Below are positions 33,596 through 46,190 of a stretch of 64,000 nt of DNA, in pieces. The DNA comes from Platycnemis pennipes (taxonomy: Eukaryota; Arthropoda; Insecta; Odonata; Platycnemididae): contig OW121849.1 of the NCBI GenBank assembly GCA_933228895.1, positions 39,278,354 to 39,342,353 of the forward strand, given 5' to 3'. Position 1 is the stretch's first letter. Each line of letters opens with the position of its first letter. A program made the translations under genes and the position numbers. The notes below the pieces were generated by a model, which was given only the letters and a program-made list of their open reading frames with translations, ran no database searches and was not told the origin of the DNA.

Positions 33596-33828
33596 TTGGA
33601 GTATTTTTTTCTTTTCCCTGAATCTTTTTATCCCCTTGCTCAAAACAGGGATTTTCTTTTTCTTCTGGAACTTTGAGCTGCTTACCATACAATTATTTTA
33701 TGTTCAATTATAATCGCAAACCTATTTGACTTGTTTCTACGTTTCTCATTGTTTTATGCTTACCTCGCTCTAACTTCAAGGAACTGAAAAAATTACGAAG
33801 TAGTATTTATGTTAGCCGTAATGATGGA

Positions 33829-34025
33829 TTGATTTCTCGCCTCTCGTCTGCACGAGACTCCTCCTCCTCTCGTGTTCATCCCCCGCTTTCTCCTCCAAGA
33901 GACGTAACAATTATTCCTACCCCAGGCTCCTTCCCAATTTTTGACTTCTCCGTCGTCATCCAGACGGATTTCCTGCCCTCCCAAATCCTGGTGTTATCAG
34001 CATCACTGATGTGTTGGTAGTACTT
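33829..34025 (+). repeat. Dispersed direct repeat, copy 2 (about 100 bp longer inside)
   Basis: Starts with TTGATTTCTCGCCTCTCG, has about 105 bp of C/T-rich DNA not in copy 1, then repeats CATCCAGACGGAT through GTTGGTAGTACTT. Either copy 1 lost, or copy 2 gained, the internal segment. Boundaries look like a small transposon family, but no terminal repeats were identified. Confidence 0.85.
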
Positions 34026-35085
34026 ATCTGGTTGTTGGAAAATGGGGAGTCTGGAAAAGAATTTTTTTAAATCGATGTATGAATTTTGAGGAATCCCACA
34101 AAGTAGAGGTTTCTTGAAAACAGTTTTTTTTCCTACATAAAACGATCCTCATCATGAAATACGTATATCATAAATGCTAGATAACTATTCCTACGTGATT
34201 ATATTCCAATTCAGATCTTCATCAAGTATTCTCCGAACACTGCTTTGGTTCACTTTGATTTGTGTGCATGTCGACTTTAACGTAATCAATTACATACTGA
34301 AGATGGGAATTCTGGAGTAATGTGATAATAATGCATTGGTATTCATGTACGCCTGCCCACTTCCCAGGCATTATGTATTTGGTGGATATCTTGGGGTAGC
34401 GAAAGGTGAATCTATTCATTCTTATGTCACGCAACGTAAAGTGACACTTTATTGTGAAGAATATACGTTATCGTGAGTGAGTTATCGTGGAGCCTGGTTC
34501 TCTTATGACTTGCCTCTGTATTCCTCCAATGTGCAAACGTTACGTTATTAAACGTTTCTATCACTAATGTATTGGAGTTACTTTCATAAGGTTATTAGGT
34601 TTCATCAAAGTTGGTGAACGACTGGTATATTCTCTCTCCTCTTGCTTAAAAATTGAGTGTTGTATATTTATAAAAACATTGAAAACATTTTAGAGGTATT
34701 TTGTTGTTCTGTTACTCTCTGATTCAGCGAAGAATGATGATAATTTTATTCCAATTAAGGTGCATTCTGAGCAAATTTTCGCTAACCAGTTTCGTTTTTT
34801 TGCTCACTAATTGTCCATAAGAGATGATATTTTTAGGACCTTACATCCATTGGTAAGATAATTCCTTGCGGGACTACTAACATTTATCCGATCTAGTCCC
34901 TCCATCGAATCAGAAAAGTTATAGACGCTTCATATTTTTATCCCGATGATGTTATGGAATCAGAGCTAAAATAAGGGCAAATTTAGTGTCCTGAGTGCCA
35001 AGAAAACAATAAATCCTTATTCTAAGAAGTTCTCCCTTGCGACAGGACACCTATTTTAATAGAAAGTCTTTATTTAAACCCTCCG
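34026..35085. other. Unique AT-rich DNA, no feature seen
   Basis: No supported feature. Confidence 0.4.
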
Positions 35086-35540
35086 TTCTCGCACTCACTC
35101 ACTTCTCCCACCCACCCACTTAGTCCTCAAGTCTTTCTTCCCGTTCGCCACTCTTGCCCTCTCTTCGTCCTTTTATTCCACCCCTTAAAATTTTTCGCGT
35201 CCCCGTCCCTTCACTCTCCCCCACCTCCCCTCCCCTCTGACATTCTTCTCGCAACACTGCCTCTCTATATCTCCTCCAGAAACCGCCCGGCGCGAACTTT
35301 CCCTTCCTTAATTATCAACCTCTCCACAATATCGCTTTCCGATGTCGACTCTCTCTCCCTCCCCCGCCCCCCACACTCCCCTCCCTCCAACCCTCCAACC
35401 GTCGTTGTCGCGCGCGCGAGAGGGAGCTCTGGATTGAATAAGAATTTTCCTTCCACTTACATGCCTTGTTGCTCATTGGCGAGGTGTCACCTCTCTTCTC
35501 CTCCTTCCCCTGCTCTTTATCCCCCCTCTCCTCCTCCGAC
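35086..35540. repeat. Polypyrimidine block
   Basis: C/T-rich plus strand, broken by a short purine patch with CGCGCGCGAGAGGG near 35410. No coding signal. Confidence 0.6.
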
Positions 35541-36004
35541 CCGCCTGATAAATTACGACTCCTTATTGAGAGTCGCTGCGGCGGAGGCGGCCTCGATTTT
35601 TGTTCCTATTAGGCTCGAATGCGAAAGAATTAACGTCCCAGCCTCCACCCCGCACCTTCCCCCCGAACCCCTTCTCTGCTCCATGATTTCGTCTGCAGCG
35701 GCACACACACGTTTAATTAAGTGACGAGGAGCTGTTTCCGGTTAGGCCTCGGTGATATAGTGGCGCTGTCATTATCACCCTGGTAAAAGGATCTCCTCCA
35801 CCGTGCCTACCAGAGATTAATGAGATCACAACTGACGGACAACAAGGTTTTGACGATGAAATCGAGGTGGAGACCCGGGAGGGAGGGAGCTGACTTAACA
35901 GATCCCCGGATTTCTTCACGTTGTGCAAATCTGCTCGCGAAATCTCGTCGGTTTGGTTGGCTTCGGGAAACAAAAAATCACGACTGTAAGTAAAGCTTTG
36001 GCTT
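35541..36004. other. Unique DNA, no feature seen
   Basis: No supported feature; small open frames only. Confidence 0.35.
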
Positions 36005-36300
36005 CCAGGGATTGGTTTTTGTGGTGGTTTGTATGCTAGCCTCCAATCCTAAGCGCCCCAGTTCAAATCCTTGTTTTGGCACAGATTTTTCATTGCATAA
36101 GCAAATGCATTTATAAATATTTCTTAATTCGAGTGCTGCCTGGATTGCACTTAAAATTGAGGGTTCCTTTGTAAAGAGGTTTATTTCAACGCTAAGTTTC
36201 GCTCCATTCTTCCTCAGCTCCCTGAAAATTTGCAATCTCTTCCCAAATACGTATCTGACATAAGTGGCGCAAATTACCCTAAGTTTCGTTGCCTCCGTTG
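36005..36300 (+). mobile_element. tRNA-SINE copy, strongly diverged
   Basis: The head has AGTTCAAATCCTTG (B box, about 36060-36073). Downstream CAACGCTAAGTTTCGCTCCA corresponds to the family core and CTCAGCTCCCTGAAAATTTG to the distal body. The tail GGCGCAAATTACCCTAAG matches the family's GGCGCAAATGACC. An old copy. Confidence 0.65.
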
Positions 36301-36609
36301 AATAATCGCTGCTTGGACTTTCCGGGGTAAGCATAAATTACCTAGGGTTAAATTCTGTGGGCAAAGGGAACTTGTCATGAATAATAGCATTCTAGACAGT
36401 CGTTGGGGGAAGAGTGAACCTACCGAGATGGCAATTAATGGATGTCTTCAGAAAGGACTCCACAATATCCAGACTCGAATTTTCTAAGTTGCAACTCCAA
36501 AGAATCGACCGTTTCCCATTTTTTAATGCAACAATTGAGAGTTTTTTGACTGCGACATCGATATTACGTCTCATTTTATTTTCAGTTATGCCGAGACCTT
36601 ACTGAATAA

Positions 36610-36680
36610 GGTCCCAGATCAACCACCAACCAGCCTGGCGACCCTAAAGTCGCTGGTTCAAATCCCACCCAGAATATTGT
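36610..36680 (+). mobile_element. tRNA-like SINE head, plus orientation
   Basis: CGCTGGTTCAAATCCCACC at about 36651-36669 contains a near-perfect B box; an A-box-like segment lies around 36632-36645. No family body follows. Confidence 0.45.
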
Positions 36681-37071
36681 AATTATCTTTAGGATGAAGA
36701 GATTAGATTAGGCGTACAATAAAATACTAGGCGGTTGAGTTACTACAACCTGTTGAGTAAAAAAATTAGTGATTATGATGATGATGATAAGGAATCTGAC
36801 ACTGAGATTAGAATATGCAGTAAAAAGTAATGAAATGAAATCAGATTTATTATTCTGGGACAAGTTGTCCCTTAGGAAAATGGTGTACAAAATTTAGAGT
36901 CAGATCTTCTATCTGCATCGAGATTACAAGGAACATATCATATCAATGAATACATAGGTGATGCAAAAATATTAACGTACTTTTTGTATAATTCCCATAG
37001 AAAGCAAAAACAAGAAAAGAAAAAAGCAATCAAAATACACCTCATGGGTGTTGCAGAAAATAATGCAATAT

Positions 37072-37507
37072 TCAATTACATTGGGACAGCATTTTATGGT
37101 ATTTCCATTTAAACATCTTTACATTTTCAGATTTATTAGTATCCTGTGGCATACGATTCCATATCTCACAACAAGTATCATGAAAAGACCCAGCATAAAA
37201 AGATATTTAATAATGAGGAATGAAGCATTCTTCAACGTGACGTGTTGTACGTTTTTTTTGTTTTAACATTGTATTTTACATTCTTGTGTAAATATTTAGG
37301 AAGTTCTGTCGTTAAGATCTCGTATGTGAATATTGTCTTATTAATTGAGCGCCTATTTTTTATTTTTAACCATCCTAGTTTTTCCAAATATGGTGTCACC
37401 TGTTCATAATATGTAATGTCACAGATGTATCCCTTACAAGAGTTCTGAATCCTCTGAAGTCTTAGATTCAGTTCTTTTGTTAGGTCGAAGTATACAACAC
37501 AGCAGTA
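37072..37507 (-). pseudogene. Jockey-like LINE reverse transcriptase, C-terminal fragment
   Basis: Minus-strand translation from 37507 runs 91 codons without a stop: YCCVVYFDLTKELN, LRLQRIQNSCKGYI, YYEQVTPYLEKLGWLKIKNR, and TYEILTTELPKYL. This matches the region after the polymerase core in many insect non-LTR elements of the Jockey/CR1 type (Y..VVY..L, L.LQR.QN, .SPY...LGWL.I..RR). A TGA follows; the next frame continues as CEIWNRMPQDTNKSENVKMF and ends LSQCN-stop at 37072, the usual IWN.LP..I..S.....FK C-terminus. A 3' UTR probably extends to about 36830, ending ATTTCATTTCATTAC on the minus strand. The catalytic domain is missing: a 5'-truncated, frameshifted copy. Confidence 0.85.
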
Positions 37508-40240
37508 AGGAAGGAAAGTAAGGAAGGTAAAGGGAATGTTTATCGTGAAATTGGATTAAATGGATACCAATTATATTAATGGATAGCCCAAGAAATGGAC
37601 TTTTTGATTTCAGTCGATAGTCCCAGTAGCCAGTTTCGAAACGCTTGAATTTAATGACTCCAGATCCAGGACCTTAACATTAAAAGCAATGAAATAGGCC
37701 AGTTCCTCAGAAATAGGTCAATCAAAAGGATGATTTTTCTCCCTCGGTTTGGTCATAATGAGAGGGTGGATGATAGTCCATTAGCAAAACAGATGTCGAT
37801 GATAAGACTGATCCTCCGTGAAAGACGAAGTAACCAATTGGGTATATCTTTTTCGTATAATGTAGTCATAAGCACCTCTATTAGGATACTTAGGAATAAA
37901 ATCAACAAAACAGATTTCATGTAGCAATGCGTCAACGTTCGGATGCACAAAAGTAAAACTACTTTTCTCTATATACTACCAATATTGAGAATTCTTTGTC
38001 GATCACTAGCTTGAATGAAAAGACTTGGATTCTGCGTGGTAACTATCACGTCCGTGCATCTCAGTGAAGTCATGAAATGAATCCCGGGGATAATATCATA
38101 TTATTTTTCATCCTTCTTTTCTTTTCATTATACTTGCCTTCTGGTTTGTGTCAATGCGTTGAGTTTCTTTTTTATGGAAAAACAGCATCTTTTTGGGGAA
38201 TTTCGGCTCCTTGGCATCCCTTTTTATCCCTAGAATTCCGCTCCCCTGTGACCGCTTCAAGGGGCCATTTTACTGCTTCCGACCTCTCTCCTCTCCCAAC
38301 TTTTTAGTGGAAGGAAGTGAGCCGTTGGAGGAAGAGGCATTGGGAATGGAACAGGTGGGAGGAGGGCGAAGCCGGACGAGTTCTTAGTGGTCATGCAATT
38401 TTCCTGAAGCGAAATGGCCAATCATTCAAGTCATCAAGTACGATGTAATGTTTTATTCATCGAGAACAAAATGTCAAATTTAAACCTTCAGATACCGCCG
38501 TTTGGTTGCGGAATGTGACTAAAACATCATGACCTTTGATTATGACCAAGTCATCCATTACCTAACATCCCTAGGCAGCCAATGGGTCAGGTACTCCCTT
38601 TTTTAAGGTTTTATCAGTTTCGTAGCTGAGTTGTCATTAATACTTTAGTTAAAAATACTCTTTCGCGAGTGACTTAAAACTAATTTTCCAAAATTGGCCC
38701 TTTCTAAGCCGTATTTTTTGTGTCAAATGACCATACACAACTATCTTTTATGAGTAGCAAACTCAATGACTCTAAGAATCTAAAAATCTATCATGAATCA
38801 CTTTTTAATCTAAGAATGAATCATGAAATATGAAAATGAGTCATGAAAAAACCATAAAATTTGAAAAGTTGATATAATTCCTGAGTCATTGAAGAAATGA
38901 CCCAGCAATCATCTTCAAGGGCCTGTTTAAATTGACTCAATGCTTGCTAAAGTTTATGGTCAAATAAATATGAGAACTACAATTTGAATGGTTATTAGGA
39001 TTTTCTTGGTGGCAAACTTGACTTTAAAATAGTATGTAAGAATTCATGAACAGTGCAAACTCTACACTAACAATTTTATGCTTGATAAATCGCCACCTTG
39101 AAACGGTATGGTCTCTGCAACTGTAGGCTGATATTACGTGACTCATGTTGTTTTTCTGACGCCATGTGGAAAATTTTGTCAAATGCAAATATCATGTTGT
39201 CACGTTCTCCAATCACTTTGAGATAATAAATTGGAACTCCAATTTACTGCACACCCAATTATTCATCCCGTCTTAACATTTACTCCGTGGATATACGCTA
39301 CCAGCTGTACTAGTGTGTATTTTGGCTAAATAAGTAACAGGATATCATCATCGTAATCAAGCATTAATGGTAAGTCGCACAAATGTGAACTCGGACCTAT
39401 TACATATTAGCATTTAAATGTCTTAAGATATTGACATTTTGTAGAATATTATTAAAATCATATCAGAAACTGCAATCATGTGTGCAATTTACCAACGCCG
39501 ATACATACCAAGTGTTGTGACCACTTATGACATGTCACAATATGTTTTATAATGCCGTTTGGATGATATCGCTTATTACTCAATCAGGTTTAATTACATT
39601 TTAAATCACACCAATATATCAATCGCTATGTTGCATATTTGGAATAGTGAGTTAGAATTTTCTATTTTCGTGGCATGACTCAGCCAATCGAGCATATTGT
39701 TGGAAATTCACGAGGTTGAGGACAAAATATTTCATCAAATATACCTGTACACGATATAGGTAATAATTGAAGTATGGTAATAATTGAAGTGCTTCAGCGT
39801 TAAGGCTATACAAAATTCAAAGTTGCTCTCAATCTTCCTCCCTGCTCACTTCCATGAGAAGATAGGGACACCATTCGAGTCGTCTACTACCTTTGGTTTA
39901 TAGGTCACGAAATCATGAGTGAAGAAATTATTGGCGGAAAAATTCACAGCAAATCTCGCATTTTACCTGTCTGCGGCAGCGGTAGGTCGGTAATTCTGAC
40001 GTCATATATTTTACTAATAATTCTCCCGTGCTGTTCCCTTTTATTATTGTATTTCCGGAATTTTATTGGAGGTTCATGGGAAAACTCACAGACGCCCATA
40101 AAGGTAGCCAAAACACGGGCCCGCCAAGCGAGATTCCTTTCCGTCATTTGAGGTTATATAGCGGTTAATAATTGGCGTTGCTTACATAACGCAGTCCCGC
40201 AATCATCATATATTCTCATTTTTCTCATCTCATATTTTCA
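37508..40240. other. AT-rich unique DNA, no feature seen
   Basis: 2.7 kb without recognised repeats. 38770-38900 has loosely repeated ATCATGAAA/TCATGAAT words. Confidence 0.45.
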
Positions 40241-40450
40241 GAATGGCTCGCGTGAGAGCGTGTATGCACGGGATTTAATTCAAGAAAGAAAAATCAAGAG
40301 AGATCGTATAAAACGCTTCGCGTGCTACGTCACCCTCTCGCAAACCTTTTGGCTGTCTGCAGCCAGGGCTCCGCATTTTATGATGGGGTTTAACGACGGC
40401 AGCATTGTTTGAATCTGGTGCTCATTGCCCTCGACGAAGGTCATTCCTTC
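40241..40450. promoter_or_regulatory. TATA-like box in CpG-rich context, speculative
   Basis: CGTATAAAACGC at 40306-40317 sits in CpG-containing DNA followed by GTCACCCTCTCGC and a GC-rich stretch. Spacing could suit a Pol II core promoter, but no initiator consensus or exon was recognised downstream, where the sequence turns polypyrimidine. Confidence 0.2.
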
Positions 40451-40459
40451 CATCTTAAC

Positions 40460-41110
40460 CCGTATCAGCGCCACCTACAATGCTTTCCCTGCAAACACCG
40501 CTCCTCCCTCCGCCCACCGAGTTCCCCTTGTCACCCGCCATCAACTCACGTCTTCCCTCTCGCCTTTTTTCCCTGCCTCCTCCCCCCTCCCCTATCCTTC
40601 CTCCCTCTCCCGTGCCACCTAAAACTCTTCCCTCCCTTACCTCTCCCTCCATTCCCCTCCCTTTCCTCTCTCACCTCTCACCCCCTCTCTTCCATTTCCT
40701 CTTCGTTCCAAACGTCTTTTTTTATCCCCTCTAGAGCACTAGAAAATTTACACCGCTCTTCCCCCCAGCAGGATTCTCACTTTCCGATTGCGGCATTATT
40801 AATGGACCATAATTTCCTCCCCGGGATTTCTACGAATTGCCGGCTGCCTCTATCCCTCCTCTCCAACTCCTCGTCCTTTTTCTGCGATCCTCCGTTTCAG
40901 ACGTGCCTTGTGACCCTCCTCTCCTCCTTCTCTTTGTCTCTCCCTTCGCATTTTCTCCTTTCGTCGAGTTCCCCACTCCCACCACACCTTTCTCTCTCCT
41001 TCTCTTCCCTTCTAGAACTAACGCTTCGTTCCCTCCAAGCCTCGCCTCCGGCGTTCCTTTTTTTCTTTTCCTTCTCCTTTCGAAAGTTCATTATCCCTTC
41101 TTTATCTCGT
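40460..41110. repeat. Polypyrimidine block
   Basis: 650 bp of C/T-rich plus strand. It opens a 266-codon frame (40409-41209) overlapped by 84- and 93-codon frames on the same strand. All are Ser/Leu/Pro/Phe-rich with no domain. Composition explains them. Confidence 0.7.
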
Positions 41111-42235
41111 GCTCGTAACGTGGACAGCCGGGGCAAACGGTTGGCGGAAGTCGTCTCAAAATTTAAGAAGTGTTCTTTATCTTTTCACCGCTTTCACCTT
41201 TTTATCTGAGTCTGCCGCGTGTGTTTCCGCAGTGTAAGCGATGATTTGATATGGTAATGGTAGTTTCTTCGGCCTGTCTAGTGCGGCATGGCGCCCCCAA
41301 GGCAATTTCCGTGTTGTTTTTTCGAAAATTGATCTCATTGCAGGAAAAGCTCGACTATCAATTCGCCTTTTTTCCGTTGCCTGGTGAAAATTTCGCACTT
41401 TGAAGTAACCAAGGGTTTTCCATGAAGCAACCATCTTTTGCTAATAGAGGCAATCTAAATAAAAAATGGGCATAGAGGAAGGGAGATAAAATAATCACGT
41501 TTATTCTCCTTTGTCGTCTTCTTTTAGAATAAATGCAACAATGCACGAAACTCTCACGAAATCAAATTTAACAAAATTGGTAATTACGAATAGTATACAC
41601 GCCATTGGTATCTCAAAAAGATAGTGCTCTTAACAAGCTGCCAAAGCACAATTAAAACAGAATTCAAGTAAATATTTAAGTATGTACGCATAATCACAGC
41701 GTTAAATAACTCACCGCAATCATTAGCGTGAACAATGCTCTAAAGCTGATAGAAAAGACAAATAAGAATGCAAACTAGTAAAGGTGATTAACATTCCATT
41801 TTCATGAAGCATTCTGAAACCAAAAACATGTATAAAAGCATGTTTATGATGTTCGTGTTCAATTGTGTATTCAACGCATATTATTTCGTTTCGTTTCGCA
41901 TTAGAGTATTCCACACGTGATACGCGGAGGTTATAAATTATTTTTTCGTGCTATCGGTCCAATCAGCGAGTAAATATAGTTTTAAATTGTTAGTTTTAAT
42001 GAATCTCTCTTACTCATCTTTTTTTCAAGTACGTTAAACAGAAATATTCAAGAGAGTTTTATTTAAATATACACAGCATTGGGGACCGAAAGCATACGTT
42101 TTGTAGTTGTCATTGTGTTTAACAAGTGAAAAATACGGCAAACTTTTTTTAATTTCCTATAAAATTATATATTTTGTCTGCAAATAATGCATAGTATTAG
42201 AAAAAGTAATAATTAAGGCATAAAATATTAATGTG
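41111..42235. other. Unique DNA, no feature seen
   Basis: No supported feature. Confidence 0.4.
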
Positions 42236-42239
42236 TGTG

Positions 42240-42420
42240 CCACTACAATACGTAGCGGCTGGGTTAATCCCTCAATCCCAGGGACGCGGGCTCACATCCC
42301 ACGTGGGGGATTTTAACTGCCCGGGGCACGTATGCATGTGCATGAATAATTTTTATTGGTTATAGTGTATCGCGATGTAAAAGACCATCTGTTTTGTTAC
42401 CGAGTACATGACAAAATAAA
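42240..42420 (+). mobile_element. tRNA-headed SINE of another type
   Basis: TAGCGGCTGGGTTAATCC is a good A box and GGGCTCACATCCC a B box at tRNA spacing. The following sequence differs from the dominant family's body (no GCCGACGC core) and runs into AT-rich DNA, so it is probably a second SINE family or a 5' fragment. Confidence 0.5.
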
Positions 42421-43035
42421 TAAAAACACCCTTAATGCACTCACATTCAATATTACAGTGATTATTAGTGAATCTTATTCGAATTTTTCCCATTTTCCGG
42501 TATTGTAGTTATATTCTAATTGCTATAAAGGGCCCTAAAGTCAAATATAAAGCATCAAAAAACTTTCGTATCGTTGTTTGATCTGTGCATTTGCCTATTT
42601 TAATGGGTATTTTAAAGTCTCTTTTCAAAAGAATATTATGCTTTCATTTAATTATTTCAAATGTGAAATTCCACGTCCATTTTGAGGTTCTTAACCAACA
42701 AGTGTTGCTTTTCAACATTCCCGATAAGCTACGAAAAAATGTGATAGTTAGTGGTTACTGAATTCAGCCAATTTTCACGCTGTATCTTTGATTTTTGGTC
42801 ATGAAAAGCATTTTTTGAATCGTAAAAAATTTGATGAAGGGCAAACAAAGCTATTTCATATGTTCTGCTTTGAAACCTAGCCTATTCATTTCCTCAACGT
42901 ATCAACATAATGAGATAGTTGAGTAGTATTTGCTGTGCATTTCTTAAATCATGAAGTCATATCACACCCGCGTAAATCCTAAATTGCAAAATTTATTTAT
43001 TAAAATGGTAATAGGTATGAGAATTAAACTCACTA
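42421..43035. other. Unique AT-rich DNA, no feature seen
   Basis: No supported feature. Confidence 0.4.
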
Positions 43036-43074
43036 TTTTCTACGTTTTCTACGTTTTTCTACGTTTTCTACGTC
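43036..43074 (+). repeat. Short tandem repeat (TTTTCTACG)n
   Basis: Four TTCTACG-type units in a row with 9-10 bp period. Confidence 0.8.
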
Positions 43075-43277
43075 ACTTTTTTGGTGCAATTTGATGTAAA
43101 TATTGAAAAACCTTATCATGGGAAATCTACATATATATAGTGTAAAGTCAGTATTCCACTTCCTCAAGCCTTAAGAGATGTCATCTAATAAGTAGATGAG
43201 GCATGTTGATTAAACTAGAATATGTTTTATTTCTTTAAGCGTATTTTTGCTATTCACTGTCCAGACAGACGCTATTA

Positions 43278-43330
43278 ATTTCATAAAAATATGCGTATTT
43301 CATAACAATATGCGTATTTCATAAAAGAAT
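43278..43330 (+). repeat. 19-bp tandem repeat, about 2.7 copies
   Basis: ATTTCATAAAAATATGCGT at 43278, ATTTCATAACAATATGCGT at 43297, and a partial third unit at 43316. Confidence 0.9.
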
Positions 43331-43549
43331 ATTTTATCTCGTTTCTATTTCATGTGCCAATTTATTAAACTTTCTTATATTTCATTATTTTTGACCTCTT
43401 ATGATTAACCCGAAAGGAATATTCTTACTTAGGATCTCCAAAACGCTTGGAAATCTTTCCAAGGGATAGTGAAAACTATTTTGAAAACTAACAATAACCG
43501 TGGATACCATAGTCTCAAATATAAGGAACATAGCAAATAGTTGACCGGG

Positions 43550-44050
43550 GTTCGGGGAGAAAGCGTTATAGAAAATATCGCTTCTCCACGTTCAACCCCT
43601 TCCCTCCCCCCTCACTCCATCTCCCCTTTCTGAGAGGATTTCTACGTTTGTATATTTTTTCTCCTCCGAAATATGATTTTTCCCAACGAGCGGAAGGGAC
43701 CGAGATTACCACCTCGCTCGTACTCCCGACGCCTCGGCCACCCCTCCTTCCCTATCCCCCCCCCTCCCCAGCCTACACCCTATGCCGTTTCAACCCTCTC
43801 GTCGCCGTTGGCCTATACGCCATCCCTCCAACAAACAAGTCCCCATCACGACGCCCCGGGGTGGGAAATATTCTCTCTTTTAGAAATAATTTTCCGATTC
43901 GGAAAAACCGAAAAATTAAAGGGTTCGTCGCAAACTTCCAATCACCCACCGGGTCCCGCGTCCGATCCACACGCGCTCCGCTAGTCACGAGTCCCTTAAA
44001 GGGGCTGAAAAAATGTGTTTTCTGACATTCGGCTTTTCCCTTTCTCCATC
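43550..44050. other. CT- and CpG-rich block
   Basis: 43590-43640 and 43735-43860 are pyrimidine-rich; 43940-43990 has CpG words. Overlapping frames of 125 and 103 codons on plus and 104 on minus share the same DNA. No domain. Confidence 0.45.
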
Positions 44051-44450
44051 TGATAGTGTTGAGATAAAAAGTTCCAATTTTCACCATTTTATGCCAGAAG
44101 GATGCCGCTATGCCCGAAACGTTTCGTTTGACGCTTGATGCATAGCATGTTGGAAAAAATGAGTAAAATTAGAGAAAATACAGTCAAAATCACCCATGTT
44201 AGGGGGAGCAGTCCTTGAATATGAGTGGATATACAAAGTCATAAAAACATTTATGGGCTAGAGATTTTATCTTTGAAATTGCGCCTTTTTATGCATACAT
44301 CTTTTACGGTATCACAGCAGTCAGGTAGAGCGTGGAAACATGTTCTGTTTCTTGCTCAGCGTACTTACGAAATGGCAGTAGCATCTTGCTTAGACGGTCC
44401 TCCAATTACATCGGACTTTGTCACATTTGTAACAAAGTGACATCTTTCTA
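44051..44450. other. Unique DNA, no firm feature
   Basis: Short palindromic CGAAACGTTTCG at about 44116. No supported gene. Confidence 0.35.
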
Positions 44451-44454
44451 GAAC

Positions 44455-44515
44455 AAAATAGTGAAAACTCGAACTCATTATCTTTAAGGCAACAGACCTA
44501 GTGACAAAAAATTCA
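44455..44515 (-). mobile_element. Eroded tRNA-like SINE head, minus orientation
   Basis: AACTCGAACTCATTATCTTT and CAACAGACCTAGTGAC resemble a reversed B box plus A-box side. Weak. Confidence 0.35.
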
Positions 44516-44899
44516 AAGCCTGGAAAAGCAGTTTTACGGGAGGTATCCACCCCCATTAAGGGGTATGAGAGGGTGTCGAATGATCGGATGTCGGTCGGGG
44601 ATGGGTGGAGGTAGGCAATGATTGGTAGCGGCTCTAACAGCACTGTGCGATACGACAATATATCGTCACCAAGTCGATGCCTTTTTCGTAACAGACACGC
44701 AGTTGTAGATTATTGGAAAGCGCAATTCCATGTATGTCTGTAACAATGAACGAAGTGACATAATTGTAATGGCATGGGTTATATAGTTTTTCTGAGTTTT
44801 GAAGATGCGTAAAATCGATACATCAATTAAAATGAAAAATCTATATATAAGTGAAAGTTAGCATGTGGACGTATCAAGTTTAGTGCTTCGTCAGACCAC

Positions 44900-45140
44900 A
44901 CATAGGATTGATAACTAGTGATGCTTACATTGGTATTATCTATGTCACTATGTCATTGATATAACCGAGACTTAGCATTGAGAGATTGCAATATCAATAC
45001 TATTTTTACGATACGGTGTATTTCAATCAAAGATTCGGGTTTGATTAGCTGCTATTTATTTTAATATCGATGGTATAGTCAAAACAACTGGTATCGCAAT
45101 TAGTACTGATAACCAGTATTGGTATGGCAAAATTAACGGC
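44900..45140. repeat. GGTAT/GATA-rich segment ending ACGGCCCTG, possible hAT-MITE end
   Basis: Repeated TTGGTATTATC, CTGGTATCGC, CAGTATTGGTATGG words end in TTAACGGCCCTG at about 45137-45145. CAGGGCCGTTAA on the minus strand resembles hAT-type terminal repeats. The other end was not located, so the boundary is one-sided. Confidence 0.3.
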
Positions 45141-45930
45141 CCTGAATGAAACAAAAATCCTGTCAATAGATGGATTATTGCTGTCCATCAGGCAATATCT
45201 AAGTCGTATTAACATTAGTGAGCCTTTGGTTTGTGAATTAAAACGAGCCATTTGTTGATTACCACGACCGAAATTACGATTTGAACGAAAATATCTATGA
45301 AAGCAAAAGAGGCGTAAGTTGAGCCTTGCAGTATTATTGGCGCTTGGGACCTTTCGTAAGAGTAACGGAAGGATGACGCTGCCCCTTATCCTTATCTAGG
45401 ATGAGGGGGGGGGTGTCAAGGGTTAGGTCGAGTGGGGTTTTTAGCAGGGTGTGTGATGGCTCGGCTGAGAGCGAGTGTGAAGGCCGAACAGAATAATGAA
45501 TCCAGTCTCCCGTGAATGCGGAGGGCCCACACTGTGAAAATACCCCTCCCTCCCTCCTCCCCCGTGTCTCTCATGGTTAGCTGCCCCTCTCGTTTTCCCC
45601 TACCCTGTCCCTTAATCCTCTTTTTCGTTCCCGCTCTCTCTTTTCATCAAGTCACCTCTACTTCTTTCACTTTGTTTAAAAATAATCCCACAAGCCGAAG
45701 ATTTTCAGCGTAAATAAAACACCTTTCGGTAAATCTTCACGTTATTGACGACTCTTCGTCAAAATAATGAGTTTATCAAAACTCCATATTGTTCCGAATC
45801 TACTTCTTGTTTGATTTTTAATATAACTCTGTTTCTATCGTCTCAGTTTGGGTGACTTCCTGATAGGGTTTCTCATGATTCTGCGAAAATTAATTCCGTA
45901 GGCGTTTTCTTCCCGCAATGTACGGCTGAA
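45141..45930. other. Unique DNA with a G-run and CT patch
   Basis: A nine-G run near 45407 and a CT-rich patch at 45540-45650. No gene or repeat recognised. Confidence 0.4.
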
Positions 45931-46190
45931 TGGGGATCAAGTTGGTGTGGAGGCTAGAATTCCAGCCTACTATCTAGCGGGCCCATGTTCGTATCTTGGA
46001 AGTGGAAGATTTAATTAACATGCCGGTCCCCGCCCGATTTCTCTCCACTGTTGGTCCATTACCTGAAAAATACCTACACCTGCCCAATGACTCTCATTTG
46101 GTGAAATAGCCTTTCCTATCGGCCTAACCTTATCCTAAGTATCGCAAATGACCTAAGCTGTCGGTCATCTCACCCGAATGACTACTACTA
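45931..46190 (+). mobile_element. tRNA-SINE copy with internal deletion
   Basis: TGGGGATCAAGTTGGTGTGG at the 5' end matches the reference copy's start. The head is followed by GGCCCATGTTCGTATC (B box). Most of the mid body is missing, joining directly to CGATTTCTCTCCACTG, then the complete tail CGCAAATGACCTAAGCTGTC. No target-site duplication seen. Confidence 0.8.

Noticed and set aside
40409..41209. 266-codon open frame, the longest in the window
   Set aside because: It lies in a polypyrimidine block, is Ser/Pro/Leu/Phe-rich, overlaps other open frames on the same strand, and has no domain.
41400..41430. AGGGTTTTCCA word shared with the palindrome at 6473
   Set aside because: Only about 11 bp match, within chance.
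14644..41928. Shared 15-mer CACGTGATACGCGGA at 14644 and 41914
   Set aside because: A few exact 15-mer matches are expected by chance in 64 kb on two strands, and similarity does not extend.
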